From positions 1-9,934 of the forward strand of contig DATDCV010000152.1 of assembly GCA_036524155.1 (NCBI GenBank): 9,934 nt of DNA, written 5' to 3'. Below the pieces are notes generated by a model, which had not been told where the DNA came from, ran no database searches, and saw only the letters and a program-made list of their open reading frames with translations. This stretch comes from DATDCV01 sp036524155 (lineage in GTDB: Bacteria > Verrucomicrobiota > Verrucomicrobiia > Limisphaerales > UBA8199). Below, one piece after another: positions 5,279 to 9,934 of the stretch. The number at the start of each line of letters is the position of its first letter. The first letter of the stretch is position 1. The position numbers and the translations under genes were made by a program.

Positions 5279-8200
5279 ATGAATACCCTTCGCTGTTTGC
5301 CCTGTCTGATACTCGCTCTCTCACTCGTACCAGGGCTGCGAGCAAGTGAGCCGTCCTGGACCGTCCTGGAGCAGCAATTCCGCGAACTGCCGATGGAAAC
5401 GAGACGGCTGACAGGTCCGCTCTTCTGGTTGCACGGTGACGAGTCGAAAGAACGGCTCGAGATGTACGTCGGCAAGGTTGGCGAGGGCGGCAACGGCTGT
5501 CTTACGACCGAATCCCGACCGCACAAAGACTGGCTGGGCGAGGGGTGGTATCGCGACCTGGGCATTTGCCTGGAGGCGGCCAGGAAACACGGGTTAAAGG
5601 TTTGGATCTTCGATGAGAAATGGTGGCCGAGCGGCGAAGTGGCGGGAAAAGTACCCGAGCAATACGGCAGCAAGCGGCTGGTGGCAACTTCGACGAATGT
5701 CGCTGGTCCCGCACAGTTCACCGCTTCCGGGTTCGGTGGACCGAACTTCATCGCCGCCGTCGCGGGCCGGGAAAAAGACGGGCTGCTCGACGGCGCCAGC
5801 CTGGTGGACCTCTCCGACTCGATTCGCGACGGGGCGTTGACCTGGCAAGTGCCGCCCGGCGAGTGGAAGGTGCTGCGGTTTGCGTGGACGCCGCACAAGA
5901 GCGGCAACCGGTACCTCGTCGATGGCGCCAGCCGCGAGAGCGTCGATTGGTATATCCGCACCGTGTATCAACCTCACTACGATCGGTTCAAGGAAGAGTT
6001 CGGAAAGACGATTGTGGGCTTTTTCTACGACGAGCCTGAAACGCACGGAGACTGGGGCACCGAGGTCATGCGGGTGCTCGAGGAGCGCAAGGTGGACTGG
6101 AAGCGCGCGCTGGTTTCCTGGAAGTTCAAACTTGCCGGCGAGGAACAATTGGCCGCGCGCTATCAATACCAGCAGGCGCTGGCGGAAGCCTGGGGCCGGA
6201 CGCTCTACGGCGGCATTACACGCTGGTGCGAGGAGCACAAGGTCAAATCGATTGGACACTGGCTCGAACACGCCGGCCTGTACGTTAACCAGGATCTGTG
6301 CGCCGGCGACATGTTCCCCTTGCAGAAGTACAGCAGCATGGGCGGGATCGACGTCGTGTTTTCACAATTCAAGATGGGGCAGCGCGCCGCGTACGACGCG
6401 CCGTGCTGGCAAATTCCCAAGCTCGGCAGCTCCATCACGCATGCCTATGGCAAGCCCGACGACATCACCATGGTCGAGGTCTTCGGCGCCCGCGGTCAGG
6501 ACCTGACTTACCCGGAGATGAAATGGTGGACCGACCACCTCCAGGTATCGGGCGTCAATTTTCTAATCCCGCACTCGTTCAACCCGCGCTCCCCCCGCGA
6601 CACCGATTGCCCGCCGTTCTTCTATAATGGCGGCTTCGAACCGCGCTGGCCCTTGTACCGCGTGTTTGCCGACTATACGACCCGCTTGAGCCTTGTGCTC
6701 AGCGGCGGCCGCCACGTCTGCCCGGTCGCCCTGCTTTATCTCGGCGGCAGCGCCCACCTGGGCAAGCGAGTGCTGCCCGATGACATGAGTGAAGCCTTGC
6801 AGGATGCGCTGTATGACTGCGATTGGCTGCCCTATGAAGTGTTCGAAAATGACACCCAGGCAAGCGGCCGGGAGTTGCGCCTGCGGTCCGAGTCCTACCG
6901 CGTGCTGGTGGTCCCGGCCGCCGAAGTCATTCCCTACGCGGCGCTGGCCAAGGCCAAAGAATTTTTCGACGCCGGGGGCGTAGTAATAGGCTACGGCTTT
7001 CTTCCTGCCCAATCTGCCACTCTCGGCAAGAATTCCGCGGATGTGGGTGCCCTGCGCGACGCGATCTGGGGAACCGCCCAGCAGGGGCTCGGCGTCTGCA
7101 AGACTACACCAAAAGGCGGACGCTCCTATTTCCTGCCCGTCAAACCGACGCCCGAGCAGCTCCAGCAAGTGCTCGCCAACGACGCCGGAGTGCGTCCGAC
7201 TCTCGAGGTGCTCGAGGGAAGAACCGACCATTGGCTGCATGTGCTCCACCGTGTTCGCGCCGGCCGCGACGTCTTCTTCATCGTCAACCAGAACCACTCG
7301 GGCCCGGCCCGCACCTTCCGGTTCCGAATCACTGCCGACGGTGAGCCGGAGTGCTGGGACCCCATGCGCAACGAACTCACCAGCGTGCCTCATCAGCGCT
7401 CCGGCAAGCAGACCGAACTCACGCTCACTTTCGAGCCGAACGAAAGCGTCCTGCTTGTGTTTCAGCCTGCCAAACGCTCGTTGCCGTTGCGGGAAGAGTC
7501 GGACACGACGCCAAGGGCGAAAGTGATTCCGCTGGTTCGAGAGCAGGTGCCGATTCCGCCGGAGCCCAAGCTCGAAGTTGACTCGCCATTCCAAGGGGTT
7601 TTCGAGCCTTGCTCCTGGGTCTGGTATCCGGAGGGCGACCCTTCGCAGGCGGCCCCGCCTGGCGCCTGCTGTTTCCGCAAGCAGGTTGCGCTGCCCGAGG
7701 GACGCAAACTCGTCAAGGCCGAGTTCCTCGGGACCGCCGATAACAGCTTCGTTCTCTACGTGAACGGTGTTGAAGCCGGGCGCAGCGACGACAGTAATGA
7801 AGGGTGGCGCAACCCGGTTCGGCTTGGGGTAACGGCTCGATTGAAGCCCGGCGCAAACCAGTTGGCGGTCCAGGCTGTCAACGGCGGCGGCAGTCCCAAC
7901 CCGGCGGGGCTTCTGGGCTGTCTCCGTGTCGAATTCGACCGGGGCGAGGCGCTGGTGGTTCCTGTGGATGGAACCTGGAAAACTTCGCGTGATGGTGCCG
8001 AGGGCTGGGTGCAAGCGGCGTTCGATGACTCTGGTTGGAAGCCGGCGAAAGAAGTTGCGCGCTATGGGCAGGGACCCTGGGCCGCGGTCGGCGTCGGCCA
8101 ATTGACGCTCAGTCCCGTGAAAGCCAATCCGTTCTCCGGGATGTGCGAGTTGCCCTCCGGCGTGGATCCGGGTCACGTCGCATACCTGGTCATGGAAGGT

Positions 8201-8368
8201 CTGTCGCCCGAGGTCGCCGGCCGAGTCACCATCAACGGTGAGGATGCGGGCGGACTCATCGGCCTTCCACTGCGCCTGCCCGTGACACAGCATTTGAAGG
8301 CGGGAGTGAACAAGATCAAAATCGAGCCCTTCGCCCCGGAGTCGGCGCGATTGGAGATTACCCCGTGA
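5279..8368 (+). CDS. secreted GH106-like glycoside hydrolase with C-terminal rhamnosidase-type sandwich domain
   Basis: This 1029-residue exported enzyme is probably an exo-acting glycoside hydrolase on a rhamnose-type or related sugar. Residues 1-22 are a signal peptide (hydrophobic core, likely cut after GLRA). A TIM-barrel-like region contains WIFDEKWWPSGEVAG (D112, E113), GFFYDEPETHGDWG (D251, E252), GHWLEHAG (E330) and MVEVFGARGQDLTYPEMKWW (E400); these acidic positions are the candidate catalytic residues. It then follows the layout of the upstream GH106 protein: a Rossmann-like domain with YRVLVVP at about 540, and a beta domain with W693-D694-P695. Next comes a sandwich at about 776-960 (WVWYPEGDP, VLYVNGVEAG, FDDSGWKPA) like the accessory domain of many rhamnosidases. 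A final small beta domain ends at 1029. The GH106 DSWE motif is absent, so it may be a separate subfamily. The stop is 12 bases from that of the convergent downstream gene. Hydrolase call confident; family and substrate uncertain. Confidence 0.75.
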   Translation: MNTLRCLPCLILALSLVPGLRASEPSWTVLEQQFRELPMETRRLTGPLFWLHGDESKERLEMYVGKVGEGGNGCLTTESRPHKDWLGEGWYRDLGICLEAARKHGLKVWIFDEKWWPSGEVAGKVPEQYGSKRLVATSTNVAGPAQFTASGFGGPNFIAAVAGREKDGLLDGASLVDLSDSIRDGALTWQVPPGEWKVLRFAWTPHKSGNRYLVDGASRESVDWYIRTVYQPHYDRFKEEFGKTIVGFFYDEPETHGDWGTEVMRVLEERKVDWKRALVSWKFKLAGEEQLAARYQYQQALAEAWGRTLYGGITRWCEEHKVKSIGHWLEHAGLYVNQDLCAGDMFPLQKYSSMGGIDVVFSQFKMGQRAAYDAPCWQIPKLGSSITHAYGKPDDITMVEVFGARGQDLTYPEMKWWTDHLQVSGVNFLIPHSFNPRSPRDTDCPPFFYNGGFEPRWPLYRVFADYTTRLSLVLSGGRHVCPVALLYLGGSAHLGKRVLPDDMSEALQDALYDCDWLPYEVFENDTQASGRELRLRSESYRVLVVPAAEVIPYAALAKAKEFFDAGGVVIGYGFLPAQSATLGKNSADVGALRDAIWGTAQQGLGVCKTTPKGGRSYFLPVKPTPEQLQQVLANDAGVRPTLEVLEGRTDHWLHVLHRVRAGRDVFFIVNQNHSGPARTFRFRITADGEPECWDPMRNELTSVPHQRSGKQTELTLTFEPNESVLLVFQPAKRSLPLREESDTTPRAKVIPLVREQVPIPPEPKLEVDSPFQGVFEPCSWVWYPEGDPSQAAPPGACCFRKQVALPEGRKLVKAEFLGTADNSFVLYVNGVEAGRSDDSNEGWRNPVRLGVTARLKPGANQLAVQAVNGGGSPNPAGLLGCLRVEFDRGEALVVPVDGTWKTSRDGAEGWVQAAFDDSGWKPAKEVARYGQGPWAAVGVGQLTLSPVKANPFSGMCELPSGVDPGHVAYLVMEGLSPEVAGRVTINGEDAGGLIGLPLRLPVTQHLKAGVNKIKIEPFAPESARLEITP

Positions 8369-8380
8369 CCGTACTGCGTT

Positions 8381-9886
8381 TTACGGCTGCAAGACGACGC
8401 GATAAAACCGTTGCGTGCCGTTGACAATAGTATCCTGGACAGTCGCCTCGTGGCCTGTGCCCGCAAGGTTGTCCAGCGTCATAGCCGCCCAGGGCGCCTC
8501 GAGATTCCCCTTCATCTGAACCGCATAGGAACGATCGGGGAGAGTGTCCCAGGCGAGCCGGGCCGTGTTGCCCGAGAGCGCGATCTTCACCTTGACCGGC
8601 AGTTCGACCCGCGCAAACCAGATATCTTCCTCCCCATTGAATGTCGCCGCGTAGGCAATGCACGCGCCGGCGTTGAGAGAAACCATGCCCAGGTAATCGC
8701 CCATTTTTTGCTGTACGGGATATCCGAGCGTGTGGTTGAACGGGCGGCTCAGAGGGACGTTCTTTGACCAGGTCAAGCCGCCGTCCTGCGAATAGGCGTA
8801 ATACAGCTCCGAAAAAATGTGCGTAGGATCGTTCCGGGTGTCGTTCCAGCAGGCGTCGAGGCGGCCGTTCGGCGCGACGGAGAGCGCACCGAACCAGTGA
8901 TAGGCGTTGGGGTTGGGGACATCATCGTTGATCCGCATTGGGGAACTCCAGGTGACGCCGCTGTTGGTGCTGCGCGCAAACATCACATCGGTTTGGCTCA
9001 CCGCGCCCGAAACGCTGCAAAGGAGATACACATTCCCCCGTGTCGCTCCGGTCGAGTGATCCACTGCTACCCAAGGCTGGCCGAGCAGACCGACCGGGTT
9101 GAGATTGGCAGCGCCGTAAATCAAGCCGCCGCCTAAATTCACGTGTGTCACCACGTCGAAGGTGGTTGCCACGCTGGGGCTCTGTGCGTTCGTCGATCGG
9201 TTCACCCAGAAATTCACGCCGTCCCAGCCGCCCATATAAACCTCCCCTGCCGGACCTACCGCCAGGGTTCCCCAATAGGGTAGATTGGGTATAGTGGTTG
9301 GCTGCGTCCAGGTCGTTCCGGCGTCGGTCGACCGGGTGAAGATCGAATTAATGTCGTTGGCGTAGTTGTACCAGGGGCTCCAGGCCTGATAAATGTTTCC
9401 TCGGCCGGGACCGCTTGTAGTATCGATGGCCATCCACTCTTTGTCGCCCCCTTCCGCCAGGCCCGCGTATTGCCAGGTTGCGCCGCCGTCGGTCGATCTA
9501 AACATGTCGCAGTGATAGTTAGGCGTGATCAGCACACCGAGGTAATAGAATACTCCGTCCGCATCCGAGGCCAGCACGGGGTCGCTCCGGAAAATCCCGG
9601 TTTCGAGCACACCGGGAAAAGTCCAACTGAAACCGCCGTTGGTGGAGTAGGCCCAGCCCGCCTGGCGGAAGTCGTTGGTTACCGTGTCGAACTGGCGCCA
9701 CCCAATTGCGATTCGGTTCGGGTGGATCGGATCGATGCATAGCGAAGGTTCGTTGGCGGCATCACCGGTTATGTTCTGACCGAGAGCATCTACATTCACC
9801 TGGACGTTCGTCACGTAGAGGTCCACGGACTGGCCCAAACCGGCGAGAGCGAAAACCGTCACGGCGAGACCCACCAGTTGCTTCAA
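8381..9886 (-). CDS. secreted Asp-box (BNR) beta-propeller, sialidase-like; possibly 5'-partial
   Basis: The 501-residue exported protein has a sialidase-fold propeller. Five Asp-box motifs are visible: STNGGFSW (81-88), STDGGATW (131-138), STDAGTTW (186-193), STNSGVTW (306-313) and SQDGGLTW (366-373). The N-terminal signature NEPSLCIDP...IGWRQFD is typical of a family of secreted propellers often annotated as exo-alpha-sialidase. However, the FRIP/RLP arginine motif of true sialidases is not visible, so enzymatic activity is doubtful. Residues about 430-501 form a separate Ig/FN3-like domain (LAWDTLPDRSYAVQ, then RFYRVVL) common at the C-termini of secreted proteins in this kind of organism. 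The N-terminus (KQLVGLAVTVFALAG) is a good signal peptide, but the start codon is TTG. The frame stays open with no ATG or GTG up to the window edge, so the true start may lie beyond 9934. The gene converges on the hydrolase. Confidence 0.75.
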   Translation of the reverse strand: MKQLVGLAVTVFALAGLGQSVDLYVTNVQVNVDALGQNITGDAANEPSLCIDPIHPNRIAIGWRQFDTVTNDFRQAGWAYSTNGGFSWTFPGVLETGIFRSDPVLASDADGVFYYLGVLITPNYHCDMFRSTDGGATWQYAGLAEGGDKEWMAIDTTSGPGRGNIYQAWSPWYNYANDINSIFTRSTDAGTTWTQPTTIPNLPYWGTLAVGPAGEVYMGGWDGVNFWVNRSTNAQSPSVATTFDVVTHVNLGGGLIYGAANLNPVGLLGQPWVAVDHSTGATRGNVYLLCSVSGAVSQTDVMFARSTNSGVTWSSPMRINDDVPNPNAYHWFGALSVAPNGRLDACWNDTRNDPTHIFSELYYAYSQDGGLTWSKNVPLSRPFNHTLGYPVQQKMGDYLGMVSLNAGACIAYAATFNGEEDIWFARVELPVKVKIALSGNTARLAWDTLPDRSYAVQMKGNLEAPWAAMTLDNLAGTGHEATVQDTIVNGTQRFYRVVLQP

Positions 9887-9934
9887 CCCGGGAGAGAGCC
9901 TTTCCGGGCAGCGAGTGGCACAGACAACGATGTT

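Noticed and set aside
6563..8293. 576-codon open frame on the minus strand
   Set aside because: It lies entirely inside the second hydrolase gene, has no recognisable motifs, and is of the kind expected opposite GC-rich coding sequence.
1..9934. CRISPR array, insertion sequence or rRNA
   Set aside because: No regularly spaced direct repeats with variable spacers, no DDE or HUH transposase motifs, and no rRNA segments were seen on either strand.

Overview
The window looks like a chromosomal piece of a free-living, polysaccharide-degrading bacterium with fairly high GC. My best guess is Verrucomicrobiota (Pedosphaera/Limisphaerales-like), with Planctomycetes as the alternative. This rests on the very large secreted GH106-type hydrolases, a secreted Asp-box propeller with a small C-terminal beta domain ending in RFYRV, and a GC-rich REP-like repeat. 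No rRNA or marker gene is present to settle it.

Layout, left to right. (1) 110-1138, + strand: an intact tyrosine recombinase of the integron integrase (IntI) class with all catalytic residues and the IntI-specific insertion. In the usual integron layout its attI site and cassettes would lie to the left, beyond the window edge. Just before it is an imperfect 17-bp tandem repeat. (2) 1139-1691: about 550 bases with no convincing gene and no attC-type site. (3) 1692-1778, - strand: tRNA-Leu(CAA) with encoded CCA and a plausible promoter. Its 3' end faces the integrase. (4) 1891-4965, + strand: a secreted GH106 alpha-L-rhamnosidase with a repeat-bearing, low-complexity insertion just before its catalytic-acid motif. 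(5) 4966-5278: an intergenic region holding two identical inverted 33-bp arms, a REP-pair or BIME-like element. (6) 5279-8368, + strand: a second secreted giant hydrolase, a diverged GH106-like protein ending in a rhamnosidase-type carbohydrate-binding domain. (7) 8381-9886, - strand and convergent: a secreted Asp-box (sialidase-like) beta-propeller whose reading frame is open to the right edge.

The two large + strand enzymes share a central architecture: TIM barrel, Rossmann-like domain, beta domain with a WDP motif, C-terminal lectin-like sandwich. They probably act on different linkages of a rhamnose-containing glycan outside the cytoplasm. The propeller may bind or process the same material, but that is inferred only from neighbourhood. 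No transporter, regulator or SusC/D-like gene is in view, so this is not a complete utilisation locus. The least expected items are the integron integrase without a visible array, the in-frame repeat insertion in the GH106 gene, the unassigned second hydrolase and the inverted REP pair.
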